Origin: Collinsella sp944321445
GTDB lineage: Bacteria > Actinomycetota > Coriobacteriia > Coriobacteriales > Coriobacteriaceae
Assembly (NCBI RefSeq): GCF_030371825.1
Contig: NZ_JAUDDM010000001.1
DNA: 64,000 bases
Reading direction: 5' to 3' (one strand)
Below are positions 35,673 to 43,132 of this stretch, one piece after another. Every line of letters begins with the position of its first letter. Position 1 is the first letter of the stretch. Under the pieces are notes generated by a model. It searched no databases. It was not told the DNA's origin and saw only the letters and a list, made by a program, of their open reading frames with translations. Both the position numbers and the translations under genes were made by a program.

Positions 35673-35931
35673 TCCAATGATAATAAATTTTTCTTGATGT
35701 CAAAGCCGTCACAGGCGATAGAAAATCGGCAACCGGTAGCGGGGCGAATCTATACGGAATGGCGTGAGCGACTGAGCTGACTGTTTGGGAGCAACCCGCA
35801 CGTCCCGAACTGAGCATCGTTGCCACCCGGTCACGAGGCTCACAGCATGCAAAAGCGCCCCGCCGCCGACTGGCAACGGAGCGCTCTTCTTATACGTACT
35901 GCGACCTGCGCGACGGCTGTCGCATCCCTTG
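35673..35931. other. gap between the formate-nitrite channel gene and the selenium operon
   Basis: AT-rich start (35680-35700), then ordinary sequence; no gene. The terminator of the channel gene lies at 35851-35886. Confidence 0.6.
35851..35886 (-). terminator. terminator of the formate-nitrite channel gene
   Basis: AGCGC-CC and GG-GCGCT arms are followed on the minus strand by TTTTGC, 46 bases after the stop. Confidence 0.65.
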
Positions 35932-36768
35932 TTACTGCTGCTTGTGATACACGAACCAGTATGCGAGCGCGACCAGAATCGCGCCTCCCACGATGTTGCC
36001 CAGTGTCACAAGGGACAGGTTATATGCAATGCCCACGAAATTGAGCGAGGCAGCGCCCGTGATGTCGGCGCCGTAGCCGCTCGCCGCCATGACGGCGCCG
36101 ATGGGCAGAAAGTACATGTTGGCCACGCAGTGCTCGAAACCGCAAGCCACGAACCCCGAGATGGGAAGCAGGATGCCGACAACCTTATCGGTGACCGTCT
36201 TGCCGGCAAAGCCGATCCACACTGCCAGGCACACGAACACGTTGCACAGGACGCCGCGGAAGAAGAGCGTCGACGGGTCGGGCGTCACCTTGCCCGCGGC
36301 GATAGAGACCATCGTGTTGGCGACCGCCTCGCCGTTCAGCTTGTAGATACCCGCAAAGTAAACGAGCGCCGCCACGATCAGAGCACCTGCGAAGTTGCCG
36401 AGCCACACGATGACCCAGTTGCGCAAAAGCCCGCGAACGTCGATCTTGTTCGACGCGAACGCGCAGGCCATGAGCGAATTGCCGGTGAAGAGCTCCGCGC
36501 CGCACACGAGCACGAGTACAAGGCCCAAGCAGAACACGAGGCCGCCCACCACGCGCTGCGGGCCCCAGCTGAGCGCGGTATCGGACAGAAACACCGTGAA
36601 GTACAGACCGCCGAACGCGATGAACGCGCCCGCGAGCATGGCGAGCACGAGCATCTTGCCGAGCGGCATCGTCGCCTTCGTTATGGCAACGGCCTCGACT
36701 TTCGCCTCGATTTGCGCCGGTGCGAGGCATTCTGTTGTTGGAAGCTCCTTGGAATCACGCACGGTCAT
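35932..36768 (-). CDS. formate/nitrite transporter family channel
   Basis: The 278-residue protein has six membrane helices and FNT signatures: GLYFTVFLSDTALSWGPQRV in helix 2 to loop, CGAELFTGNSLMACAFASNK, NWVIVWLGNFAGALIVA and GFEHCVANMYFLPIGA with the central histidine. These pentameric channels pass formate, nitrite or similar small anions; in a fermenting anaerobe formate is likely, but this cannot be told by sequence. GAAGGTGG precedes the ATG. A TATAGT -10 box lies at 36825-36830, about 75 bases from the IS256 insertion, which leaves the gene intact. Confidence 0.92.
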   Translation of the reverse strand: MTVRDSKELPTTECLAPAQIEAKVEAVAITKATMPLGKMLVLAMLAGAFIAFGGLYFTVFLSDTALSWGPQRVVGGLVFCLGLVLVLVCGAELFTGNSLMACAFASNKIDVRGLLRNWVIVWLGNFAGALIVAALVYFAGIYKLNGEAVANTMVSIAAGKVTPDPSTLFFRGVLCNVFVCLAVWIGFAGKTVTDKVVGILLPISGFVACGFEHCVANMYFLPIGAVMAASGYGADITGAASLNFVGIAYNLSLVTLGNIVGGAILVALAYWFVYHKQQ

Positions 36769-36896
36769 ACGCCACCTTCCCCCATATCGACCGATGCTTT
36801 GCGTCGCGCACGCACGACACTACGACTATACGAGCTTTTTCGGCGACAGCTCACGTCGTTCATGGCATGTAACATCAAAACGGTGCGGCATGGCTG

Positions 36897-36906
36897 GAGA
36901 TATCGG
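36897..36906. repeat. left target-site repeat of the insertion sequence
   Basis: GAGATATCGG is repeated exactly at 38417-38426, on the other side of the element. Confidence 0.75.
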
Positions 36907-38416
36907 TAGTGCTTCGAAATGTGGTGTAAGAAGCCGCCGGGGGCGGCGGGGCGGGGCCCCTGCCGAGACGGCGGCCATCGGCCTAGAATCATCGGTGCGA
37001 TTCCGTAAAGGGTTCCGATGAAGGGAGAGCCGATGACCGCCAGCGACAATGTACTACTTTCCTCCGACCCCGTGTTCAGGGACGTCCTGCTCGGCCTGCT
37101 CGAGGGCTGCCGCGACCTCAGGGAGGCGACGGCGAGGATGTCCGAGACCGTGCTGAACGCGCTGATGTCCATGCAGGCCGACGAGGCGTGCGGCGCGAGG
37201 TGGGGGGAGCGCTCCGAGGGGCGCGTGAACTCGAGGAACGGGTACCGCGAGAGGGGGCTCTCCACCACTGCGGGCGAGCTGACCCTCGAGATACCCAAGC
37301 TCAGGAAGGGGTCCTACTTCCCCGACGAGCTGATCGCGAGGTGGGGCCGGGCCGACGCGGCGCTCGCGGCGGCGATCACCGAGATGTACGTCCAGGGCGT
37401 TTCCACCAGGAAGGTCGAGGCCGTGGCCGCCAAGCTGGGGCTCGGCTCGATGTCGAGCTCGCGCGTGTCGTCGATGTGCGCCGCGCTCGACGCCGAGGTC
37501 GACGAGCTCAGGACGCGCCCGCTCGACTGGCAGCGCTGGTGCTACCTGTGGCTCGACGCGACCTGGGTGAGGTGCCGCGTGGACGGGCGCTCCGCCTCCC
37601 AGGCCGTGGTGACCGCCATCGCGCTCGGGGAGGACGGCCGCAAGCACTTCTGCGGCGCCGACGTGCTCGACACCGAGAGCTACGCGGACTGGGGTTCCTT
37701 CCTCGCCAACCTGCGCTCGCGCGGCATGGAGGGCGTGCGGCTCGTGGTCTCCGACGCCCACGGCGGCCTCAAGCGGGCGGTGGCGGAGCGGTTCCAGGGC
37801 GCCTCGTGGCAGCGCTGCACCGTGCACCTGCTGCGCGACGTGCGCGGCCACGTCCACAACAGGGCCGACGAGGCCAGGGCGTCCGAGCTGGTGAAGTCCG
37901 TCTTCGCCCAGCGCGACCCGCTGGTCGCGCGCGCCGTCCTGCGCCGCGCCGTCGACGAGATCTCCTCGTTCTCCAAGGCGGCGGCCGAGTGCCTGGCCGG
38001 CGCGCAGGAGGACTGCCTGGCCTACATGGACTTCCCGGCCGCCCACTGGCAGAAGATACGCACCAACAACGTCCAGGAGCGCGCGAACCGCGAGATAAAG
38101 CGGCGCACGAGGGTGGTGCAGTCCTTCCCGTCGCGCGCCTCGCTCGTGAGGCTCGCGGGGGCGGTGCTCGCCGAGGAGGAGGACGCGTGGGCCCAGCGCC
38201 GCGTGTTCCGCCCGGAGTCGGTCGCGGGGGCGTGGTCCGCGCGCGTGCGGCGGGTGCCCACCGAGCTCGAGCTCAAGACCGCGGAGCGGAGGGCGGCCGA
38301 CGTCGTCGCCCAGGCGCTTGACCGCGCGGCGGATCGGGCCTAGGCTGGAGGCGCGCCCCGACGGCACCGACGGGGCGATGCAGCCGATCTCTTACACCAC
38401 AATTCAGCACGCGATC
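36907..38416 (+). mobile_element. IS256-family insertion sequence
   Basis: The element of about 1510 bp carries one transposase gene and is bounded by a 10-bp direct repeat. The ends share TGTGGTGTAAG in inverted orientation (GTGCTTCGAAATGTGGTGTAAG on the left; GTGCTGAATTGTGGTGTAAG on the right complement). Because the exact edge is set from the direct repeat, the boundaries may be off by one or two bases. It inserted between the channel gene and a tRNA locus without breaking a recognisable gene. Confidence 0.85.
37033..38343 (+). CDS. IS256-family (mutator type) transposase
   Basis: The 436-residue DDE transposase shows the family motifs: the N-terminal MQADEACGARWGERSEGRVN and RNGYRERGLSTTAGELTLEI stretch, the first Asp in YLWLDATWVRCRVDG, the second in RLVVSDAHGGLKRAV and the Glu in NNVQERANREIKRRTRVV. 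The ATG at 37033 follows AAGGGAG; an ATG 15 bases earlier lacks a site. Its codon use (many AGG and ATA codons) differs from neighbouring genes, in keeping with transfer. It is full length and looks functional. Confidence 0.95.
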   Translation: MTASDNVLLSSDPVFRDVLLGLLEGCRDLREATARMSETVLNALMSMQADEACGARWGERSEGRVNSRNGYRERGLSTTAGELTLEIPKLRKGSYFPDELIARWGRADAALAAAITEMYVQGVSTRKVEAVAAKLGLGSMSSSRVSSMCAALDAEVDELRTRPLDWQRWCYLWLDATWVRCRVDGRSASQAVVTAIALGEDGRKHFCGADVLDTESYADWGSFLANLRSRGMEGVRLVVSDAHGGLKRAVAERFQGASWQRCTVHLLRDVRGHVHNRADEARASELVKSVFAQRDPLVARAVLRRAVDEISSFSKAAAECLAGAQEDCLAYMDFPAAHWQKIRTNNVQERANREIKRRTRVVQSFPSRASLVRLAGAVLAEEEDAWAQRRVFRPESVAGAWSARVRRVPTELELKTAERRAADVVAQALDRAADRA

Positions 38417-38426
38417 GAGATATCGG
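38417..38426. repeat. right target-site repeat of the insertion sequence
   Basis: GAGATATCGG matches 36897-36906. Confidence 0.75.
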
Positions 38427-38685
38427 CTCTTGTAGACAATTAGGGTCGATTTGCATTTTTACATGACCTCACGAACAGCTGAGGGAGGCCAACAGCCCCA
38501 TCTTTCGCCGTTTGGCCAGACTTGAAGCGACGTTTCACCGGAATTTTAGGAATCGATTCCGAGAATCCGTTCACCGCCGCGTCTCTCGAGCCCGCCTGTA
38601 ACCTCAGACGCGAACCCGAGAAATGCATATCGACCACTATTGTCTAACTTTGCCGAAAGTCACACATAATCCCACCCGCGAACGC
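38427..38685. other. gene-free stretch right of the insertion sequence
   Basis: No supported gene. A 65-codon frame on the minus strand has no binding site or recognisable motif. Composition is less GC-rich than the coding parts. Confidence 0.5.
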
Positions 38686-38743
38686 AAGGAGCCCGGCATC
38701 GCAAGGGTAAGGCTCCGAAAGTTTCTGGAGCGGGCGACGGGAA
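38686..38743 (-). pseudogene. tRNA-Gly 3' end remnant with terminator-like tail
   Basis: TCTGGAGCGGGCGACGGGAA (38719-38738 region) repeats the 3' end of the intact tRNA-Gly at 38920, and the adjoining GGAGCCCGGCATCGCAAGGG resembles the intact gene's terminator. It is a partial duplicate about 195 bases downstream of the tRNA or an old attachment site. Confidence 0.6.
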
Positions 38744-38877
38744 TCCGCGTATCCGCTTGCGCGGACCCGCATCCGCTGCGGCCCGCTGTCGCGGCCCTTG
38801 CGGGCCGCGCTGGCGAACGCTCGACGCGTTCGCACAGCTCCGCACCCCGAGCGGGGTTCGCTTCCCGGCGCTCGCAC

Positions 38878-38911
38878 GAAAAGAGCCCGGCACCGCAAGG
38901 GCACTGGGCTC
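38878..38911 (-). terminator. terminator of the tRNA-Pro/tRNA-Gly transcript
   Basis: GAGCCC and GGGCTC arms with inner pairing (CCGCAAGGG) are followed on the minus strand by TTTTCG. It begins 11 bases after the tRNA-Gly end. Confidence 0.8.
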
Positions 38912-38921
38912 CATAACATTC

Positions 38922-38995
38922 TGGAGCGGGCGACGGGAATCGAACCCGCGTCATCAGCTTGGAAGGCTGGGGTTCTACCATTGAACTACGCCCGC
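38922..38995 (-). tRNA. tRNA-Gly (UCC)
   Basis: Acceptor GCGGGCG/CGCCCGC, D-arm TAGTTCAATGGTAGAA, anticodon loop CTTCCAA (anticodon TCC) and T-arm GCGGGTTCGATTCCCGT. The CCA end is encoded. It follows tRNA-Pro by five bases on the same transcript. Confidence 0.97.
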
Positions 38996-39000
38996 ATATG

Positions 39001-39077
39001 TGGTCGGGACGACAGGATTCGAACCTGCGACATCCTGCTCCCAAAGCAGGCGCGCTACCAAACTGCGCCACGTCCCG
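39001..39077 (-). tRNA. tRNA-Pro (UGG)
   Basis: Acceptor CGGGACG/CGTCCCG, D-arm GGCGCAGTTTGGTAGCGC, anticodon stem CCTGC/GCAGG with loop TTTGGGA (anticodon TGG), T-arm CAGGTTCGAATCCTG. The CCA end is encoded. Confidence 0.97.
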
Positions 39078-39128
39078 AAGGTGTTGAGCAGCTGGGGTCT
39101 TCGACCCTGCTTGTCCCAAGGCCAGATG

Positions 39129-39157
39129 ATTATAGGGCATAGAGCTCGCGCAGGCAA
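39129..39157 (-). promoter_or_regulatory. tRNA-Pro/tRNA-Gly promoter
   Basis: TTGCCT (39152-39157) and a consensus TATAAT (39129-39134) are 17 bases apart on the minus strand, about 50 bases upstream of tRNA-Pro. Confidence 0.8.
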
Positions 39158-39179
39158 CGGGGCATACTGCAACTCCACG

Positions 39180-39204
39180 CCAAAAGCGACCGGGTTGCTT
39201 TTGG
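39180..39204. repeat. CCAAAAG-type hairpin downstream of the MFS gene
   Basis: CCAAAAGC and GCTTTTGG arms enclose GACCGGGTT. Sequence and position after a stop codon resemble those at 6971 and 11033. Confidence 0.6.
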
Positions 39205-39220
39205 TTGAGTAGCCTCATGC

Positions 39221-40414
39221 CTACGCGCGGCGACGCGTGGCGCGGTTCACCTTCTCTGCCGAGATGACCATCACGGCGAGCAGGATTGCCATATAGAGCG
39301 GATACAGACCGATGTCGACCAATTGCGCAATGGCTCCGAACAGCGGCGACATGGCAAGCGATCCCACATAGGCAAATGCCATTTGCATGCCGGTAAGCTC
39401 GAGCGCGACATCGTCACCGAAGCGCTTGGGTGTCGCATGAATGATGGACGGGTAAATGGGAGCGCAGCCCAAACCGATGAGCACGAGCGCGACCGCGAGC
39501 AGGGCGCCGCGCCACGGCAGCAGCAGAATCGCGATGCCCGCTGCAACGAGTATCTGGCCCAAACGGATCATCGCGCTGTCGGAAAGCTTAAACGAAAGGA
39601 AGCCGCTCCCCAAGCGCCCCACCGTGATGCCGATGTAGAACAGCGACGCCCAACTCGCCGCAGTTTCGGCGGAAATGCCAGCTGCCAGCGTGCAGTACGA
39701 CGCCGCCCAGTTGCCGCAGGTGCTCTCGAGAGCGCAGTAGCAGAAGAAGCTGATGAGCACTGCAACCACACCATCGATGTGCAGAAGTTCGCGGCGCGTT
39801 CTGTGAGCGGGCTTTATTCCGGCGGTATCTTCACCTGCTGCATCATCGTGCCGCTTAGCCTTCGGCAACTTGCGGTCGCGCCACAGCGGAAGCGAGACCG
39901 TGAGCACGATAACGATGGCAAACTGCAGTGCACCGAGCGCACGAAAGCCGTCTCCCCAGGTACCGAAGCCCAGGCATGCACCCATGATCATGGGACCGCC
40001 GCTTGCGCCGACACCCCACATGCAATGCAGCCAGCTCATGTGCTGGCTTTCGTAATGCACGGCAACATAGGCGTTGAGTGCCGCGTCGACCGCGCCGGCA
40101 CCCAGGCCGTAGGGAATCGCCCACAGCAGGATTTGCCAGTATTCGCCGGAAAACGAGAAGCCCAGAAGCGCGAGTGCCGTAAGCGCAACGCTCGCAGCGG
40201 TGACCTTGCCCGTGCCGAAGCGGTCGACCACGCGCACTGACATAAGGCTCGACGCGATGGTACCCGCGCAAATGATCATCGTGACGATGCCCACCCACGA
40301 AAGGCCCGCACCGAGAGCTGGGCCCATGACCGGCCAAGCGGATCCGAGCGCGGAATCTGGCAAGCCGAGGGCGATAAACGCAAGGTAGATGATAGGAAGA
40401 AGGCCGGCTGGCAT
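39221..40414 (-). CDS. MFS transporter, function unknown
   Basis: The 397-residue protein has 12 hydrophobic helices in two halves joined by a charged loop (RKLPKAKRHDD). Features such as ALGLPDSALGSAWPVMGPAL at the start and SLFYIGITVGRLGSGFLSFK in the second half fit major facilitator sugar or drug carriers of the FucP/YbjJ-like type. Substrate is unknown. The ATG at 40414 follows TGGGGGCG; the frame continues upstream only by reading through the 46-bp inverted repeat, which is not coding. Confidence 0.88.
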   Translation of the reverse strand: MPAGLLPIIYLAFIALGLPDSALGSAWPVMGPALGAGLSWVGIVTMIICAGTIASSLMSVRVVDRFGTGKVTAASVALTALALLGFSFSGEYWQILLWAIPYGLGAGAVDAALNAYVAVHYESQHMSWLHCMWGVGASGGPMIMGACLGFGTWGDGFRALGALQFAIVIVLTVSLPLWRDRKLPKAKRHDDAAGEDTAGIKPAHRTRRELLHIDGVVAVLISFFCYCALESTCGNWAASYCTLAAGISAETAASWASLFYIGITVGRLGSGFLSFKLSDSAMIRLGQILVAAGIAILLLPWRGALLAVALVLIGLGCAPIYPSIIHATPKRFGDDVALELTGMQMAFAYVGSLAMSPLFGAIAQLVDIGLYPLYMAILLAVMVISAEKVNRATRRRA

Positions 40415-40497
40415 AGAGCGCCCCCAACATAAGGCGAGACTTGTATGGACAACTCGCCGTATGGTAGCACAAACCTCACATGACCTCTCCGAAGACG

Positions 40498-40592
40498 GGG
40501 CGCGCGGGAAATGGGAAATTGGGGACAGGCACTTTTTTCCCACAGCGTGGGAAAAAAGTGCCTGTCCCCAATTTCCCATTTCCCGCGCGCCC
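40498..40592. repeat. perfect 46-bp inverted repeat, GGGGACAGGC type
   Basis: Two 46-base arms are exact complements around AGC. The inner 31 bases (from GGGAAATTGGGGACAGGC to CCCAC) are identical to those at 43066-43130, where the centre is GCT, so the second copy is inverted. The outer part extends with GGGCGCGCGGGAAAT. It ends 11 bases before the activator gene stop. Confidence 0.93.
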
Positions 40593-40602
40593 GCCGTGGA
40601 CA

Positions 40603-41373
40603 TCAGATGTGCAAGGCGCGCTCAGCGGCTCCCAGGGCGCCGGCGTAGCGCGCCTCGGGACAGGTTGTTACGGGCGCGCCGAGCAGGCTGGAAAGCCGCT
40701 CCACCACGAAGGCGTTCTCGCACAAACCGCCCGTAAGGAAATAGGGACCGCCCGCAGCCTGACCGGCGAGCGCCGCCACGCGAGCGACCACCGAGTCGAT
40801 CACCCCGCGCGCGATATCGGCACGCGGGACGCCGCGACCGATGAGACTGATGACCTCGGACTCGGCAAACACGGTGCACATACTGGAAATCTTGGTCTCC
40901 TCACCCTTGCGGGCAAGTGCAGAAAGCTCCTCCTGCGACACGCCCAGACGGTCGGCCATAATCTCCAGAAAGCGACCTGTACCCGCAGCGCATTTGTCGT
41001 TCATAGCGAACTTGACAACGCGCCCGCCTTTAAGCTGAATGACCTTCGTGTCCTGACCGCCCACATCGATAACGGTCCCTGCCGGGCCAAACAGGCGCGC
41101 GGCCCCGATGCCGTGGCAGGTGATCTCGGTCACGACCTTATTCGCATAGGGAACCGCAATACGGCCGTAACCCGTGGCGACGACGCGCACGCCTTCGTCA
41201 TCGACAGGAAAGCCCGCTGCACGCAGCGCATCCGCCACGCGCTCGGCCGCGTCCACACTCGAAAAGCCCGTCGGCATGAGTTCGGTATGGACGAGTGCAC
41301 CTGTGCCGTCAAGCACGGCAACCTTGGTCGCGGTGGACCCGATATCCACGCCTATGCCGAGCTTATCTCCCAT
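40603..41373 (-). CDS. ATPase activator of the 2-hydroxyacyl-CoA dehydratase/DCCP family
   Basis: The 256-residue protein has the actin-like ATPase fold of HgdC/BcrAD/YjiL: GIGVDIGSTATKVAVLD at the start, GTVIDVGGQDTKVIQLKGG, and DKCAAGTGRFLEIMADRLGV with the first cluster cysteine, then SSMCTVFAESEVISL with the second. As a dimer it binds one 4Fe-4S cluster and drives low-potential electrons into its partner with ATP. It lies 57 bases after the double-cubane protein gene. The ATG at 41373 follows GGAG; one five codons earlier is also possible. Confidence 0.92.
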   Translation of the reverse strand: MGDKLGIGVDIGSTATKVAVLDGTGALVHTELMPTGFSSVDAAERVADALRAAGFPVDDEGVRVVATGYGRIAVPYANKVVTEITCHGIGAARLFGPAGTVIDVGGQDTKVIQLKGGRVVKFAMNDKCAAGTGRFLEIMADRLGVSQEELSALARKGEETKISSMCTVFAESEVISLIGRGVPRADIARGVIDSVVARVAALAGQAAGGPYFLTGGLCENAFVVERLSSLLGAPVTTCPEARYAGALGAAERALHI

Positions 41374-41430
41374 GGCCTGCTCCGTCATTCTTTCGTCATC
41401 CGTCCAATCACCCGTCTCATTCCGCCTGTG

Positions 41431-42594
41431 CTACAGCGTCTCGATGAACGCGGCGATGCGTGTATCGATCTGCCCTTGGTCGCCGACGCTGTAATCGGTT
41501 TCGACCTTCATGTAGGGCACCCCGGCGGCCTCGACGGTGCGTTCCATGAGCGTCGCCTCCACATTGAAGGTGTGGCAGGCGGTAAGCACGCTCTCGACCA
41601 CGCCGTCCACGTGGTACTTCTCCACCATGGCAAGGGTGTTGTCCATGCGCGCGGCGTTGGGTGTCATGACCGAGCAGTTGATATCCAAATAACGGTCGGC
41701 GATGGCGCGCAGGATGTCGTCGGCATCCTCGTCCACGAGGCTCGCCTGCGTGCGCTCTCCCGAGCAGTCGTCGGCGCACACGACCACGCCGCCGTTTTGC
41801 TCGATGGTGCGGCCGATCTTGTTGATCACGCCTCCGATGGGGCAGCCCGTCACGAGGATGCGCTTGGCATCGGCCGACACGGGGCGCTCCCCCGCCTCGT
41901 ACTGTGCGCGGCGCTCGACGGCTAGCGCCTCGAGCTTCGTCGTGAACTCCTCCACATCGAAGCTGAAGGTCGCCGCGAACATGGTGCTCATGAGCTCGAC
42001 GCCGCTCAGCGCGGGCGGCTCGTTTGCCTGCAGGTCGTACAGCGCGCACATCGCGCGGCGCATACGATTCCGACGGCGTGCCGCGGCGCGCAGGTCGTCA
42101 TCGGTGATGGTGATGTCGTAGAGCTCCTCCAGGCGCTCCTTCAAAAGACGGCACTCCTCGTACCAGGCATCGCGCTCGTACGCGCGGTCGCGCCCCTGCG
42201 GGAGGTGCAGGATGTGTGTGGGCTTGAGCTCGCCCAGAAGCTCGTACATCTTCTTTTTGCCATCGCAGGTGGTCTCGCCAACGATGATGTCGGAGAAATA
42301 CGTGAACGGGCACTTCTCGGAGGCGGCAAAACCGTAGGTGGACTTGATGAGCGGACAGAGGTTTGCCGGCAGCGTGAGTTCGGCGGTAGGAATCACCTCG
42401 TCAGAGGTGCCGCACAGCGCCACGCCCGCGGCGCCGGCGGCGTCGATGATCTCGAGCGGCGTGTAGCTGCACAGGTATCCCACCAGGCGGCCGCCTGCCT
42501 GCTTGAATTCTTTCACGCGGATGAAGCTCGCGCGGCGCTGCTCGTTGAACTCTTCGAAGGTGCGCGGCAGCGGATAGCGTTCGGTTTCAGTCAT
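41431..42594 (-). CDS. double-cubane-cluster reductase (2-hydroxyacyl-CoA dehydratase-like, YjiM family)
   Basis: The 387-residue protein belongs to the HgdB-like family and, as a single-subunit form with its own activator, to the DCCP/YjiM branch. Candidate cluster cysteines lie in LCPLIKSTYGF, KCPFTYFSD, GETTCDGKKKMYEL, ADDCSGERT and ESVLTACHTFNVE. Such proteins receive electrons from the ATPase at 40603 and reduce small, difficult substrates; the physiological substrate is not known. GAGGGG precedes the ATG at 42594. Oxygen-sensitive clusters of this kind indicate an anaerobe. Confidence 0.88.
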   Translation of the reverse strand: MTETERYPLPRTFEEFNEQRRASFIRVKEFKQAGGRLVGYLCSYTPLEIIDAAGAAGVALCGTSDEVIPTAELTLPANLCPLIKSTYGFAASEKCPFTYFSDIIVGETTCDGKKKMYELLGELKPTHILHLPQGRDRAYERDAWYEECRLLKERLEELYDITITDDDLRAAARRRNRMRRAMCALYDLQANEPPALSGVELMSTMFAATFSFDVEEFTTKLEALAVERRAQYEAGERPVSADAKRILVTGCPIGGVINKIGRTIEQNGGVVVCADDCSGERTQASLVDEDADDILRAIADRYLDINCSVMTPNAARMDNTLAMVEKYHVDGVVESVLTACHTFNVEATLMERTVEAAGVPYMKVETDYSVGDQGQIDTRIAAFIETL

Positions 42595-42948
42595 GGCAAT
42601 TCCCCTCGTCATTTTGTGTCGAGCGCCCGAGCGCATCGACCGCGCGGGACTTGAGGCCCCGCGCCTGTTGCTTGTATGGGGAGACGGCGCGCAGAATCCG
42701 ACCTGCGTCGCGCAGTCGGTTTTCTGAATGCAGAGCCGTCCCCATCTGAATGGTCAGGCGCCTTGCGGCGCAGGCTATCGCGGCGACGGCGTCGGATGGA
42801 AGGGCACTTCGATCCACTTGAATCGCGCTCTATGATGGCCACCAAGGGCCATGCAAATCTTTATCAGGTTGCGAGGATAATGTATGAGAATGCAGCGACT
42901 GCCTGCAAGCACCAACCGGCGAGTGGTATCCGAAGCGGCGCAAAAGGA
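42595..42948. other. upstream region of the double-cubane operon, no gene seen
   Basis: An inverted TTATC and GATAA pair at 42862-42881 recalls the yedF operator but is not perfectly symmetric. Otherwise ordinary GC-rich sequence. Confidence 0.4.
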
Positions 42949-43012
42949 CTGTCCTCTCTGGGGAAGGGGTCACAGGAGACATTTTGTCCCCTTGTGGGAC
43001 AGGCCTGCAAGA
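42949..43012. repeat. GTCCCC-array element, copy upstream of the double-cubane operon
   Basis: CTGTCCTCTCTGGGGAAGGG is followed by GGAGACATTTTGTCCCC and GGGACAGGCCTGC. The order and spacing match 13128-13182, 52880-52940 and, inverted, 26226-26290. Confidence 0.7.
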
Positions 43013-43065
43013 GCCGCGCGCAGCACCGCAAGCTGCTGTGAGCGCTTTCGGGGTGCAGCAGACGC

Positions 43066-43130
43066 GGGAAATTGGGGACAGGCACTTTTTTCCCACGCTG
43101 TGGGAAAAAAGTGCCTGTCCCCAATTTCCC
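43066..43130. repeat. 31-bp inverted repeat, GGGGACAGGC type, second copy
   Basis: Perfect arms GGGAAATTGGGGACAGGC to CCCAC around GCT; it ends three bases from the modC stop. See 40498-40592. Confidence 0.93.
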
Positions 43131-43132
43131 AC

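Noticed and set aside
38440..38637. 65-codon frame right of the insertion sequence
   Set aside because: No binding site, no motif, GC and codon pattern not gene-like.
38417..38995. Integrated element between the insertion sequence and tRNA-Gly
   Set aside because: Only about 300 bases with no integrase or cargo; at most a scar.
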